Assembly (NCBI GenBank): GCA_020152595.1
Contig: JAIGNY010000659.1
Location: forward strand, 1,281,001 to 1,345,000
Direction of reading: 5' to 3'
Length of the DNA stretch: 64,000 nucleotides
Origin: Chiridota heheva
Lineage: Eukaryota > Echinodermata > Holothuroidea > Apodida > Chiridotidae
The notes beneath the pieces are model-generated. The model was not told the DNA's origin. It saw only the letters and a program-made list of their open reading frames with translations, and made no database searches. Both the position numbers and the translations under genes were made by a program. Shown piece after piece: positions 1 through 11,896 of the stretch; positions within the stretch are counted from its first letter, which is position 1; the number at the start of each line of letters is the position of its first letter.

Positions 1-2755
1 GCCTGGGGAGGGGAGATTCGCACATCCATCTTGAATAATGCATTAAAACATACATAACTTTTAAAAAAGATTGTCCCGGGCCTCCGTTGATCACCTTCGA
101 TAGGATTGGCTCTCTCCGCAACCGCAATCGGACGTGTATTTATGTGTGTGGGATGAAGAGGGAGGGAGAAAGGCGGGAGGAGGGGGGGGAGGGGGTAGTT
201 CAGGGTATGAATACTAGTTACAACACCTTAATGAACATATAGTGGTTACTGGGTTTAAACAACTGAATCAGCTTCGAAACTTTTCAATGAGGGAGGTATG
301 GATTGGTTTTATATGGTTTTTGCGACTCGACCGTGAATGTCCCGGCTCTGCTATGCGCAGGGGTGGTGCCAGGATTTTCCCGACGGGATGTCCAGCCTGC
401 CAATACAGGGGATACAAATTCAAACTATGTTGATGGTGCGGCCTGTCAATATACAGTGTCAAAATAAGCGGCCTGTCAAATTGGAAGTACATGGTATGTT
501 AGTCGGGTACAGCGACCCTACAAGGGGGCATGGGGGTCCCTTTCCTGCAGGAGATCGCTTGTCTCCCACTTTCCACCCAGAAAATAATGTAAATAGACAT
601 ATTTTGTCCTACTCCTAGTTCCGCCACTTGTCGGGTGCGAGGGTGAAGTAATTTTTAATGGGTTCCTATAGAATCAAACGGTTTTATCTTCGACTTAAAA
701 TATATGTCTAAGTACTGAAGTAAGATATGTCGGTAATGGAGATTATCTTTCATTTCACATTTGTGCTTAAATATCTTACCTGCAGATTCATTGTGTTGTA
801 CCAGGACAATCAGACAAGTGGCAAGCAGAAGCTTTAATATATATAACGTTCTTGTCATTTCTCTATCGCAGTCATGTCTTAGCAGCACGCTGGCCCAGTG
901 CTAGTGGCTGATGAGCCTAGTAATATCTAAGTATCCAACACAACGCACAATGAAACTTTTTTCTACGGTCCCGTCAGAGATAAACAACGATTGGTTACTT
1001 TCCTTTTTGATTAATATTTTCTCAAATTGATTATCCTCCTATTTCAAATATTATCAACAGACTTCGGTCCTGAACCTGCTTAAGGTCTCCTGGTAAATTC
1101 CGTACCTAGCAGCTTAGGTCTTTCAGCTTCGCCAATCACATGAACGAGATACTTTATCATCAAAAGTTCGTAGGAGTAACTTGTTTAAAAACTTTTACTT
1201 TTGAGAATTCCGAGCGGTATCTCCTCCAACGCGTGTACCACCTCCAAATTCAGACCCGCCTAAGCTGAGCTTTCTTCCAAACACATCTTCTTTTCTTGTG
1301 CAACTTCGGTTATCCCGTAGCGTCACACCTGAACAACCTATTTAAAAGCACCTATTCAGATTCTATTCAGTAGTCCCTTTTCTATAGCTCTTTAAATTCC
1401 TCTTTTTTTAAAACTAATTCAAGTGCTATACAGAACTTCCTCAAATGGGAGAAATATTTGTTTGGAAAACGTCATAGAGCTTACGTGTTATGAATGTAGT
1501 GAAGGTCTTTTTCCTTCTTAGAAAAAAAATTGTACGTCAGTGTCATGAAAGTTTATCTACAGAGAGTGCAACCGTTACAACATCTGAAATTGCGACCTTA
1601 TGACACGAATAGGGCGGAACATTTTAATCTTTGGCTTACATAAACTGAAACAAGGAAGTTATGCAATTATTAAAGAGGGAATGTTCATACTTCTAAAAAG
1701 AAATGAATTCATTTTCCGCTAAAATTACAGAAAATAAAACCAAAAAATGTATAAATGTTTTGTACGCAGTTTCACAAAGAGGGGTGGCGTAACGAGAACA
1801 GTAGATGGGAGGGAAATGTGATCGAGGAGTTGGCCTATATAGGCGCGTTCAAGGAGCCTTAAAAAGTCTGTAAATAAGAAAATAAAAGCTTTTGCCATAG
1901 CTTGCCATCATTGGTCAAAAAATTATTTTTTTAGATAAAAATTGGGTGCACGATATAGTCAGAGATTTTCTCAGTTTCTCGCAACGGATCCAATATGAGT
2001 AAAGTTTCTTTCCGCGGGCCTACCCATGGGTGTCAACCAGCGGACAAAGATTGCTTATTTCACAGTTTCATTGTTATATAAGTTGTTACTATCGCAAGAC
2101 GTCTACATGTGGTTTAATAATAGATTTTTCCAGGCCTAACATGGGTTTACAAAGTTGACATTGTTATATGAGGCCCTCGTATAGTCAGACGTATAATTCC
2201 TTCTTTTTAAAATCTTCACCAAGGCTGAGCTTTACGAATAACCCTATTCAGTGCACTGAACGGTGCTTGAGGATATTCTATTCAATTGCGGGTGTGGTTA
2301 CTTTTAGTTGAAAGGGAAATTGCGTAAGAGAATCTTTATAGGCTCTGCTTAGCGGCGAAAGACTCTAACTGCAAATCTGCTAAAGAATTTTCAAAATTTT
2401 GAAACTGTTCTTATGCAGTTATGTGCCCACGGTTTAAAATAAGATTACAAGACTACGGGCTAAAAAAGGTTAGTCACCCCACACACAAAAAAAAAATGAA
2501 AGCGCCCAGGGTTAGTAAAGAACTTATCAATGTTGACTTTTAAATTGTGAAAAAAATGGAGCGAACTACCCACTCAATAAAACCATTCCACTTATTAAGA
2601 ACTCTTTGCGAAAAGCTAAAACGCCGAATATCTATACGTGAGAACTTTTTGCTCAACTTCAAACTGTTACCACGTGTCACATTAGGATTTAAAACATGCA
2701 AGAAATAACAGGAGGTCAATGCAATACTACCAGATAGGAATTTAGAAACCTAAAT
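1..2755. other. Stretch without recognisable gene
   Basis: I see no convincing exon, RNA gene or repeat family here. The open frames at 242-618 and 655-888 have no recognisable motif and no flanking splice pattern. There is a purine-rich G tract around 165-200 and ordinary AT-rich sequence after it. Divergent repeats could be present that cannot be recognised without a library. Confidence 0.5.
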
Positions 2756-2759
2756 CATA

Positions 2760-4815
2760 TCGCCGGCGTACTCTTCTTAACTCAAGCGTGGTCAAACCAA
2801 GAAGTCGCAACGTAGATTCATAAGAGAGATACCTCACTTCGGGAATAAGTCTAGTGGCTCTTCGCTGAACCTGCTCCAAAATGAACTTATTCTTCTCATA
2901 AAAGGGACTCCAAGCCTAAATAGCCTATGGTGAGGCCTGACTAACTGCCTATACAAATTAAGAACAACCTCTCTACCAAGAAAACAAAATTTTCTTCTAA
3001 TCAAAGCAAGCATCCTATTTGCCCTTGCAGCTGCTAAAGCAGCCGTTTAGAAGGCTTCAGATTGCTGGTAATGCATAATGACAACACCTAGATCCTTTTC
3101 TTGATCAACACAACCAAGATTTGAACCAATCATGCAGTAATCAAAAGCAAAATTGTTTTGACCAAAATAAATAACTTTGCATATTGAATGACATCTGCCA
3201 CGTTTGGGACCAAGAAACTAACTTATCCATATCAGTTTGCGAAAGTGAAGAATCCTTAGCATCATCAACAATACTGTACAGCTTAGTGTCATCAGCAAAT
3301 TTACAAATCCTGGAACCAAGGGAAACATCAACATCATTAATAAAGATTAAGAAAAGAAGCGGACCCAATACAGAACCCCGAGGAACACCACTTGTAACCT
3401 TCTTTCATGGAGATACTTCACCATTAACAACAACTCTTTGTGACCTGTCAACTAACCAAGAATATACCCAACTGGCAAACTTTCCCTCCTCACCAAGTAC
3501 TCTTGTTTTCATCAGGAGCCTGCCTAATGGAACCTTATTATACGCATTTTGGAAATCTAAATAGATAACATCCACATTATGAACAGAATCAACTAGTTTA
3601 GTAACATCATCAAGAAACTCCAATAAATTAGCAACACAAGACCTCTTAGGTAAGAACCCATGCTGGGACAAATTCAACAAACCATTAACCAGTAAATGAT
3701 CTAGTACAACATCCTTAACAATGGAATCCATGACCTTGCACACAACACTAGTAAGACTCACTGGCCTATAATTACAAGGCAAACTGTGGTCACCCTCTTT
3801 AAAAATAGGAGTGACATTAGCATTTCTCCAATCACTAGGAACAACACCAACATCAAAGCAAGTTGAAAAGGTAATACTAAGGGGAACAGAAAGACGTCAG
3901 AACACTAACGTAAGACAGCAGGATGTATACTATCTGGACCGGGTGCTTTATTTGAATTCAAACCCTTCAACTTCTTAGACACAGCATCAACTGAAAAATC
4001 AACATTCCTAATGGATACTAGAGAGTGCACACTAAGATAATCCACATCATCATCAACAGGGGACTTCTTAGTAAAAACAGACACAACGTGGTTATTCAAA
4101 ACCTCTGCCATATCCTTACCACTATGTATAGTCAGATAGTAGCACGATCATTACCCTGAACGGGACCAACAACCTTCTTGGTTTTTTGCTTTGAGCGAAC
4201 ATAAGAATTAAACGACTTAGGATTAATCTTAACCTCTTTGGACAAGCGTTTTTCAAAAAGCACTTTAGTATCTCTTATCAAACCCTTTGTGAACTTTTCA
4301 TGATCCTTATACCTAGCAAGCTCCGCAAATCACCCACTGTGTTTATAACAACGCCACAACTTCTTCTTTTTCCGGACAGCCTGCAAAACCTCCGAGACAT
4401 ACACGCTGGCCTATTACGACTACAGACTTTCTTTAATGGGACAAACCTATTAACACCCTCTAAAACTATAGTTCGGAAAACACCCCATGCTTTAAAAGGA
4501 TCTAAGTCACGGAGCAAGAAAGTCCAATCAAATGACAAATTATCTTGAAGTGCAGCAAAGTCAGCAGTCTTATAATCTAAAACCAGTCTATTAGCTGGAG
4601 AAACCTTTGTGAAACAAAACAGATCAAAACTAATGAGGTCATGATCACTACACCCTACCTTAATGCCTTACCGCCATTTAGCACGTTTCTGACTTTACTT
4701 TCTTCACAACTGCAAATCAATCAAGACAATAACTACGTGTGGGAAACAACACATGCTGGGTGAAAAAGCAGTCAGATACAGCTTCCAGAAAATCAACAAG
4801 TTTTGAATATCTATC
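2760..4815 (-). mobile_element. 5'-truncated CR1/Jockey-superfamily LINE, copy 1
   Basis: This is a non-LTR retrotransposon on the minus strand. From its 5' side (high coordinates) it keeps the last part of the AP endonuclease domain, a linker, the reverse transcriptase and the region after it. The 5' part of the endonuclease and any ORF1 are missing, so the copy was truncated on insertion, as is usual for LINEs. The 3' boundary near 2760 is where protein similarity fades; I see no clear tail repeat. Frameshifts separate the open segments, so it is dead. Confidence 0.85.
2760..4815 (-). pseudogene. LINE pol pseudogene (endonuclease end plus reverse transcriptase)
   Basis: An intact pol would nick the target and copy the element RNA into DNA. 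In order on the minus strand: at 4640-4815 the endonuclease end, with the GCSDHDLISF motif that carries the catalytic SDH; at 4278-4538 a linker; at 3905-4111 the KAPGPDSI motif that precedes the RT fingers; at 3405-3782 RT with NYRPVSL, QHGFLPKRS and motif A YLDFQNAYNKVP; at 3141-3368 GPLLFLIFINDV followed by catalytic FADD; at 2760-3140 KDLGVVI and VQRRATR from the region after RT. Several frame changes break it. In motif A the usual KAFDKVP reads NAYNKVP, so a catalytic-region aspartate is changed. Assignment to the CR1/L2/Jockey group is from these motifs; the exact clade needs a tree. Confidence 0.82.
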
Positions 4816-6017
4816 TACTATCCGTCTCCAAAATTTCAGAATATTCAGTGAAATTTTGAACAATCCGGAGCGGAAAATGAGAAACCCCATACGTTTAGTG
4901 TCGACTAGTCAAATGTGTAGGCTCATGCGATGACGTAATACACAAAAGTACCCAATTTCTATTTTCAAAGTAACCAGTTTTTCGGGTTGCTCCCGGACTG
5001 ATTATATCAGGTCTACTAATTAAAACTTCAGGTAGAAGCTTACCACGCGTATTCTGGTTTACTGGTTTATCTGTTCTTTAAACATAGGTAAGCTACAAAC
5101 AAGTGAAGTACTTACTTTATCCATATGCATTTCTGTAAGAATAATTGTGGCTGTATGCAGAGTCAATTGCGGTGTGTAAGGGGGGAAAAGGGGGGCGGGG
5201 ACCCATAGCCTTTACTTGACCCCAATCAACAAAATCTAGTGCTTTGCGCCCCCCGTCATAAAACTATCAAATTTCGCCAAAAAATGTAGCACTTTGCTGT
5301 TGTGGTCAGAGTATGGGTAAACTTGATAGTACGAACTTGAAAGTTTGCCCCCCCCCCCCCCACGGAGTTGTAATTAAGTAATATTTTTGCAAGTCAAGTC
5401 ACAAGTCATTTTCAGACAAATCAAATCAAGTCACAATTCTTCAAGTTAAGTCAAGTCACAAGTCAAACTTTCAAATTAAAGGCGTTGCAATTTTCTGCAA
5501 TTGTATAATACAATATGATAATCTATAACGAATGTAAATTGATGATATCCAGATTACAAATTAAATTATATTTAAAGGTCTTTGGATGTAGCAATTTATG
5601 TATTGGTTGAAAGAGTATGAAACTCTGAGCAGATCACTTTTGACAGTTTGAAGTTTGAAAAAAGTTTTTAATTCAGGCAAAAATGTGTGACGTATGACTG
5701 GGACGATATCTCAAACTAATTGTGTTATTCTTTAAATTTCCTTCCTAATTCTTAGTCACTGCAGTGATGGAAAAGGTATTGCTGCTATACTTTTATTCGG
5801 TGCATGGAAAGACTTTTAGTCATAACTATTAGTCAGAACTTGCTGCATCGCTTGAAGAATTATGGTTGGCATTTAAAATCAAAGAATTTGCCAAAGAAAA
5901 TACTAAAGTTGCACTGTATAATATACATCACAACATTTGCGTAAAATATGCGAATTGGTGCCTGTAAAAAGGTCAACATGCTAATGTATAGACAGGATGG
6001 TGATGGTATTTGATAGA
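4816..6017. other. Non-genic stretch
   Basis: No gene seen. At about 5385-5475 there is a low-complexity run built from TCAAGTCACAAG-like words. A C homopolymer lies near 5347-5361. At 4991-5000 the end-like sequence TCCCGGACTG matches the terminus of the MITEs at 6023 and 7731, but no partner end is visible. Confidence 0.45.
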
Positions 6018-6022
6018 GTTTA

Positions 6023-6166
6023 CAGTCCGGGATTATGCCTATCATTAGGAACATTTATAACACGAGAATATTTAAGTCATGCAGCCATATTGTTCAGTCC
6101 GGAATCATGCCTATTAATAGGAACATTTATAACACAAGAATATTGAAGTCATGCAGCCATATTGTT
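6023..6166 (+). repeat. 72-bp tandem duplication at the MITE left end
   Basis: Two 72-bp units start at 6023 and 6095, each beginning CAGTCCGG and ending near CAGCCATATTGTT. They differ at only a few positions. The terminal inverted repeat itself is therefore doubled at this end of the MITE. Confidence 0.85.
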
Positions 6167-6551
6167 TCTAATTTATGTACTTGAAGTATTAAAATTCATT
6201 GTGTTGAAAAACATTTGAATTTTCAAAATGGCCGTTTCGCGCCTAAAAGCCTAGATCTATTGTCTATTTTATCTAATATTTCGAAAACGGCGTGGTAAAC
6301 ATCAAATGGGAGTAGAAAAGTTGTAGCCATGACAGTAATGAAGGTATTTTCATCAGTTTTAAGTTTTCCCTAGCAAAGATATATTTTCCTAGACGTATTT
6401 CAAATTTTAAAAATGTAACATTGCTTAAGGCTTTAACGTTAGGATAGCAAAGGATCATGGGAAATATCACAAAATGGCGGCTTCCATGTAGCAAAATGTT
6501 CCCATTAATAGGAACATTTATGTTCCCATTAATAGGCATGCTACCGGACTG
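6023..6551. mobile_element. MITE, family with CAGTCCGG ends, copy A (529 bp)
   Basis: This is a non-autonomous inverted-repeat DNA element. It starts CAGTCCGG and ends CCGGACTG. About 33 bp of the ends match in inverted orientation, including ATGCCTATTAAT and GGAACAT. It is flanked by the same 5 bp, GTTTA, at 6018-6022 and 6552-6556, which I read as the target-site duplication. The subterminal sequence AAAATGGCGGC followed by TCCATG is shared with the element at 7731-8239, so the two are related. It encodes no protein. The superfamily is unknown: a 5-bp duplication with CAGTC ends does not match one I can name with confidence. Confidence 0.78.
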
Positions 6552-6714
6552 GTTTAAAACAAATCAGTTATCATGTTGCCGCTATCAGTATACGCGCTTC
6601 ATGTTTTACTTTGCTGACAAGTTTCATACTATTTTTTCTTCTTCAAATATGCTACACAATCAGAAAATTACAAAAAAAATCTGCGTAAGTCATGATGTAA
6701 TTTTGTAATTAATT

Positions 6715-7660
6715 CTGTCTGCTTTAGGCCTCCGGCCCATAAAATAATAACAACATATTCACATACATCAATTAAGAGGAGAATTACAAAACAAAAAAAT
6801 ATATACAAGATTCTTATTCTTACAGACAATCGCTTCTAAATTTCAGAGCCTGTGAAAGAAAATTTGCAATATCAGATGTACTTTTCCTGCTTTAATTGCT
6901 TTACAAAATGATGAAATGTAGGATGTGGTGCAAAGTTAGGCAAGAACTTGCTTCTTAAATGATCATAACTAGTGCAAACCGTTAGGAAATGAAATTCATC
7001 TTCGACATTTATGCTATCACACAGGGCCGGATTTAGCAATGGGCAACGTGGGCAGTTGCCCATAGGCCGCACCAGGGGCCTCCACATATTTCATGAAAAA
7101 AATTGTAAGGGAAAAATGTGGTAGCAGCCTGTTAAATTGCATTGGTAGGAGTGGTAGCAACCTGTTCATTTGTAATGAAAATTGGGCAGGCAAACAAGCT
7201 TACAAAATGAGAATTCTGCACCATTTTGCATCTAAGCACCCTTAATTATTTCAAAAAATTCCAAAGGGATACACCTTCTTTCCTTAGACCACTCCCCCAG
7301 GACGGCGGTCATTAAAGTAGTGCACCACTCCTGAAGTTGCCCATGGGCCTCCACATGCATGACATGTCAAAATCCGGCCCTGCTATTAAATAGAGGACAT
7401 ATACGAAAATCTCTAGGAATATTTTCTTTTCTACCTTCTTCAAGTTTAAGTTGTGCCCAGAGCATCGTAATTACCAAAAACAGATCGTTTCTTATAAATT
7501 CTTTATGTTCAAGAAGTAAGGTTCAACGACAAGAAAACTTTTAAAGGAACGATAGGTGTATAACTTATCAAATGAACGGATTCTACTTGGATGAAACTGA
7601 AAATAAAGTCATGATGTAACTTTCTGTAGAGCAATCCATGAAAACAAATTCCAGTCCTTC
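6715..7660 (-). pseudogene. LINE pol C-terminal fragment, split by a MITE
   Basis: This minus-strand remnant of a retrotransposon polyprotein C-terminus lies in two pieces, 7391-7660 and 6715-7021, with an element at 7022-7382 between them. Upstream piece: LVITMLWAQLKLEEGRKENI, then PRDFRICPLFNS. Downstream piece: SINVEDEFHFLTVC, then SYDHLRSKFLP. Joined across the insertion these fit the zinc-knuckle region seen at the end of many invertebrate LINE proteins (C-P-L-C, then EDE-HFL, then C). The second cysteine is here a phenylalanine (CPLF). No RT domain remains. The clade is not determinable from this piece. Confidence 0.7.
7022..7382. mobile_element. hAT-type MITE (361 bp) inserted in LINE
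   Basis: The ends are CAGGGCCGGATTT and its inverted complement AAATCCGGCCCTG. Inside, GGCCTCCACAT, TTGCCCAT and related words recur in inverted order. Flanks are CTATCACA (7014-7021) and CTATTAAA (7383-7390), an 8-bp target duplication with two mismatches. CAGGG termini plus 8-bp duplications are the known signature of hAT elements. There is no coding capacity. The host is the LINE fragment at 6715-7660, so this insertion is the younger event. Confidence 0.8.
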
Positions 7661-7730
7661 ATATCCTTGTGGAGGATTATTTTGACGCCAGGGTCATCCG
7701 GGGTTATGGAAAGAAGCTGCATAACTTGTA

Positions 7731-8239
7731 CAGTCTGGGAGAACCTGGACTTTTGGTGTAATAATAATAAATACATCAAAGCTTGGAGCTTCGTATTTAT
7801 TACACCGTGGCCGCCATTTTAACTAGGGATAACATTAAAATGATTTTTTTAATGAGAATTCTGGGGCGGGGAGGGGGGGGGGGAAGTATTTTTGAAAGGA
7901 AAACTGATATTAAATGATTAGTAATTCAATTTGACCGCGGACTTTTCAATTTCACCGTGAACTTCGCGATAAAATGACAAAAACTTCTGCTGACCTTGGT
8001 CGCTGACATTTTGAACAACCCTCTCGACATATGATTCTGTGTTGGCTTATTCATCGCTGATACCGTGTACATGCATCATACGTTGCATTACACAAATACT
8101 ACAATTTTTTGGTAAAAATCCATTGATATAACGTTATCACAACTTAAAATGGCGGCCTCCATGGATCTTAATGAATACGAAGCTCCAAGTTTTGGTGTAT
8201 TTTCTTATTACACCAAAAGTCTAGGATTCTCCCGGACTG
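7731..8239. mobile_element. MITE, CAGTC-end family, copy B (509 bp)
   Basis: The left end is CAGTCTGGGAGAA and the right end is TTCTCCCGGACTG. The inverted repeats run about 95 bp, with ACTTTTGGTGTAATA, CTTGGAGCTTCGTATT and GGCCGCCATTTTAA on both arms. Both sides carry TTGTA (7726-7730, 8240-8244), a perfect 5-bp target duplication. The end sequence, subterminal CCGCCATTTT and duplication length agree with the element at 6023-6551. It is non-coding, and its centre (about 7830-8140) shows no gene. Confidence 0.82.
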
Positions 8240-8244
8240 TTGTA

Positions 8245-8895
8245 TATATGTTGAAGGTGAGCTCTTATATGCTCAGTCTTTAAGAAAGCCATAAAATGGG
8301 CGTTATTAAGAATCTTGTGATACTACCAAGCCATATATTGCCAAATATAAAATGCAAGTCATAGGCTAGCCTATATATATCTGCCCATATATCATGCAGG
8401 AATACTGCCCATACCCATTTCATTAAAACAGTTTAATTTATTAAAATATTTTTGCTTTGAACTTTCCTTTTGGTATAATGCTTTTATGATCTGTAAAACT
8501 TAAAAAAAAAAAAAAAACTCCAGGACGTAAAACGTTATCAACATCGAAAGCTATAATAAAGATAAAAACGACTTGAAAGTTCCCGAAAATTAAAGGTTTT
8601 CCGAAAATTGAAGAAAATGAAAGATATTTCCGAACATTGAAGAAATGAAAGATGTTTTTCAAAAAATTGAAGAAGATTTTCCGATTAGCAGCAACGTTTG
8701 ATGGAAACTTAATCTACAAGTGCTATATTTCGCTTGCTCGGAAACCGGTAAATTTAGGTGATTCGCCTATGTACAAATTTGAAGTTTAGTCTGCCGTGAA
8801 TTAGAAATAAGATTTTCAAAGCAAAAACAAATTTAAGAATTATTTTTGACTACCATTTATTGTATGCTTTTCTGACAGTCTGATGATTTAAGGGG
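8245..8895. other. Non-genic stretch
   Basis: AT-rich sequence with a short A run near 8503-8517. The words TTTCCGAAAATTGAAGAA and close variants recur at about 8598-8680, a small degenerate tandem repeat. The minus-strand frame at 8441-8662 lies over this low-complexity sequence and shows no domain. Confidence 0.4.
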
Positions 8896-10787
8896 GTATA
8901 CGGCATTATCCGCAAACTTTACACCATCGGCCTCAGAGGCCACCTTCCCATCTTTATTCAAAACTTCCTCTCACACAAGCAGTTCCAAGTTCGTATTTGT
9001 CACACCCTCTCCAACCCTACCACAAGAAGAGGGCGTCCCCCAGGGCAGCATCCTCTTCCCCATTCTCTTTAAACTGAGCATTAACGACATCGCGGACAAC
9101 CTTGGCCCCAACATCAAACGTGCCCTCTACGTGGAAGACTTCACCATCTTCTACTCCTCCCCTAGCATTCCCCTTGTCGAAAATAGGCTCCAATTCAGCC
9201 TCAACCAGCTGCAAGACTGGTGCAACAATAATGGTTTTAAATTCTCCAAAGACAATACAGTCTGCATGCACTTCTGTCATTTCAACAACCTCCACCCTAA
9301 CCCGAACATCGTGCTCAATGACAATCGCATCCTTAAAGTTGAACACATTAGGTTCCTGGGTTAACTCTAGACCCCAAGCTCTCCTACAAGCAACACATCA
9401 CCAACCTGAAACAGAAATGCAACAGCTCCCTCAACTTCTCCGCCTTTTCTCCATCACCACTTGGAGTGCGAACCGCCATCGCTCCTCAAAATCTTCAGGT
9501 TACCATTCGTGCCAAGCTTTATTACGGCAATACTGTCTACTGTGTCGCTCACAACTCTTACCTCAACCACATCAACACCATCCAAAGTGAAGCCTTTAGG
9601 CTTTGTCTGGGTGCCTACAGGACCTTCCCTATCCACTAAACTTCATGTTGAAGCCAACGACCCCCTTTCTGCTAAGGTGTAGAAAACTTATCCTCTCCTA
9701 TGCTTTTAGAGTCCTCACCAACACCCAAAACCTTGTTTACAACCTCATTAGGTACCCCAATTTCTCCACCCTCTTTGATAAGACTAAAACCCTATCCCCT
9801 TCCTTTAGCTTACGCATCAAATTAGACCTCCACCATTTTGGCATCAATCCTGCCACTCTTGGCACCTTCTCCTGGCCCATTTTTCCTCCTTGGCCCACCC
9901 CTCTCTTCTATCCTCCTGGGCCTCTCCACTCATCACAAAACCTAAACCCACCCTAACCTCTTGATCAATCTCCACAACCAAATAAAAGACCAACTCTCAA
10001 AATACACTTTCATCTATACTGATGGTTCCAATTTAAAAGGCGACAAGACAGCTGCTGCTGCCATCATAAAAGACATCACCCTCAGTTGCAGGCTTCCAGA
10101 CTACTCGTCCATCTTTTCAGCCGAGGCTAAGGCCATCCTCCTCGCCCTCAACTTTATTGAGTACTCTCCGACTCTCCGCTCAGCCACTTTGCCATCTTCT
10201 TCTATTCCAAGGCTGTCCTTACGTCTTTACTCAATCTTAAATGGGATAATTCTACATCCCACCTCCTCCTCCGGAAACTCCTTTCACCCACCCTCTGCAA
10301 GAAAAGTGTTTTTTTCTTCAAGACATCCAGCCATGTTGGCATCCCTGGCAATGACAGGGCTGATGCAGCTGCTAGCTTGCCCTCAACCCCACCATCTTCT
10401 CCTTGCTTGCCCCTGTATAACCTTTCCAGAGCTTTACTCGCTCCGTACAACTCAATTGCCGAGTTCTTCCAGAACAACTCTTCGGATAAAATTATCTTTT
10501 TCCTTCATGTTGCTTCTCTCTACAGCCATATTTATTCCTCATCTCCCACCCCCTCTCTCAACTTTTTTTCTTCACCCATGCACCTCTCTCTTGATCCCAG
10601 CTTTCTGACTTTTTCTTCACCCATGCACCTCCCCTCTCGATCCCAGCTTTCTGACTTTTCAGTTCTTGTATTTCTCTCAATCTCCCCCTGTTTTCTTTCC
10701 TTCCTACCTCTAGAATGAATTACCCTTTCAGGCACAATTTGACCCTTTTTCGTGGTGCCGTTAAGCCCTCATCAAACAAACAAACAA
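8896..10787 (+). mobile_element. I-like LINE with RNase H, 5' truncated, copy 1
   Basis: The element begins inside the reverse transcriptase and runs through an RNase H domain to a 3' end TTAAGCCCTCATCAAACAAACAAACAA (10761-10787), a CAAA-type tail. The same 3' end occurs at 56038-56505, and possibly as a bare tail at 42567-42594, which fixes the terminus. RNase H after RT is known from the I group of LINEs (I, Nimb, Ingi and relatives). Frameshifts and stops interrupt the frame. Its C-richness on the plus strand differs clearly from the surrounding DNA. Confidence 0.85.
8901..10608 (+). pseudogene. LINE pol pseudogene: RT then RNase H
   Basis: RT part (8901-9363): IRKLYTIGLRG, then EEGVPQGSIL (RT motif B region), then YVEDFTIFY at the catalytic box, where YVDD is expected, so the first catalytic aspartate has become glutamate. 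Next come LQDWCNNNGFKFSKDNT and a middle region with frame changes (9364-9960). RNase H part: FIYTDGSNLKG at about 10009, SAEAKAILLAL at about 10119, and SHVGIPGNDRAD at about 10327. Those three motifs carry the Asp, Glu, His and Asp expected of RNase H. The final zinc knuckle preserved in the 56-kb copy is missing here, pointing to an internal deletion near 10375-10400. Confidence 0.82.
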
Positions 10788-11592
10788 GATTCAAATCCAA
10801 TGTTGATCCTTGTTGAGGAAACTTTCGCCCTTGGTTGTTATTCATTTCAAAATTGAGTAGGAGTGGGTCGGTGGGGGATGGGTGTGAAGTGTCAAGTCAC
10901 CAATTTGGGGCCGCATGCGGTACGGGGCAAGGGGGTAACTTTTCCCACAATAGCGCTTTGTTCCCCACTTTCCCCAAAATATTTTGGTACGGGTGACTTA
11001 TTTTGTCCGATCTGTGGGTCTTGCATGAAGCAAAACTGCCCGATCTTTCCCGGAATAAAAAGTCCTGAAGCCGCTACTCGCCGAATGGTGCATGCAATTA
11101 ATATGTGAGTAAAGCATTTGAGTGTTCACTATGCAGTTTTGCCCATGATGTCATGACCAACGAGGCAGTGAACTTTCGAACAAACTATCTGGGCGACCAT
11201 TTGGTTGCTTAGTGAGAAATTTTGGTCGCCCAGTGAACAAAATATTGATGCATTGGGCGACCAGGATTTTCGCCTTGGCTTAACAAAATGGCTGCTCTCT
11301 CCATACAGTCAGACAGTCGTAGAATAAAAATGTTTAAAACATACAACATCGTATGAAATAAAGTTTATGCATGTTATATCAGAAATAATATCTCCTTTAA
11401 TTTAAAAGGTGCTCAAATCTACATGTTCCTTCGCGCATTGCATCAGCCAGTGAAGTTTCCTTAAAAATTTACTGCAACGGAGGCAAATGTAATGGGAATA
11501 GAGATTCCAATGATGATCGAAGAGAACCTTGGTTTTGTGGGATTGAAACTCACTATATTTTTTTTTTTTCTCCAGAATAATGTGATCAATGA
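10788..11592. other. Non-genic stretch
   Basis: No gene seen. Around 11190-11265 the words GGGCGACCA and GGTCGCCCA recur three times in mixed orientation, a small degenerate repeat. A T run near 11555-11570 lies close to the SINE insertion site. Confidence 0.4.
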
Positions 11593-11604
11593 AAGTAACA
11601 AAAT

Positions 11605-11884
11605 CGACGACGAGTGAACACACAATTACAATGACGGGGTCGTCGCCTGCGTATTCGGTTATGATAGTAACAATGCTATCACGAAACGCTTAATACGACC
11701 CGGACGAGAACACAGGTACGACGTACGGACAGACATAACATCGACAACCAAGTCAATGTCCACGGCCTTTGATAACCAGTTGTGGTACACTGGCGTATCT
11801 ACCCAATCCAGGCTTGAACCCAGGGCCTCGTGGTCTGTAGACATGTATGATAACCGCTGCACCACAGTCTGACAGTAGGTAGGC
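11605..11884 (-). mobile_element. tRNA-derived SINE, full-length copy 1
   Basis: Read on the minus strand, the head has an A-box-like TGGTGCAGCGG and a B-box-like GGGTTCAAGCC at roughly tRNA spacing. A body shared with two other copies in the window follows (GCCGTGGACATTGACTTGG, CGGGTCGTATTAAGCG, GACGACCCCGTCAT), ending in a CGTCGTCG tail. It is flanked by AAGTAACAAAAT at 11593-11604 and 11885-11896, a perfect 12-bp target duplication. Such elements are transcribed by RNA polymerase III and mobilised by a partner LINE. No protein is encoded. The open frames here (11659-11984) are incidental. Confidence 0.85.
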
Positions 11885-11896
11885 AAGTAACAAAAT

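Noticed and set aside
4991..5000. Third CAGTC-end MITE
   Set aside because: Only one end-like word TCCCGGACTG is present; no inverted partner or duplication could be found.
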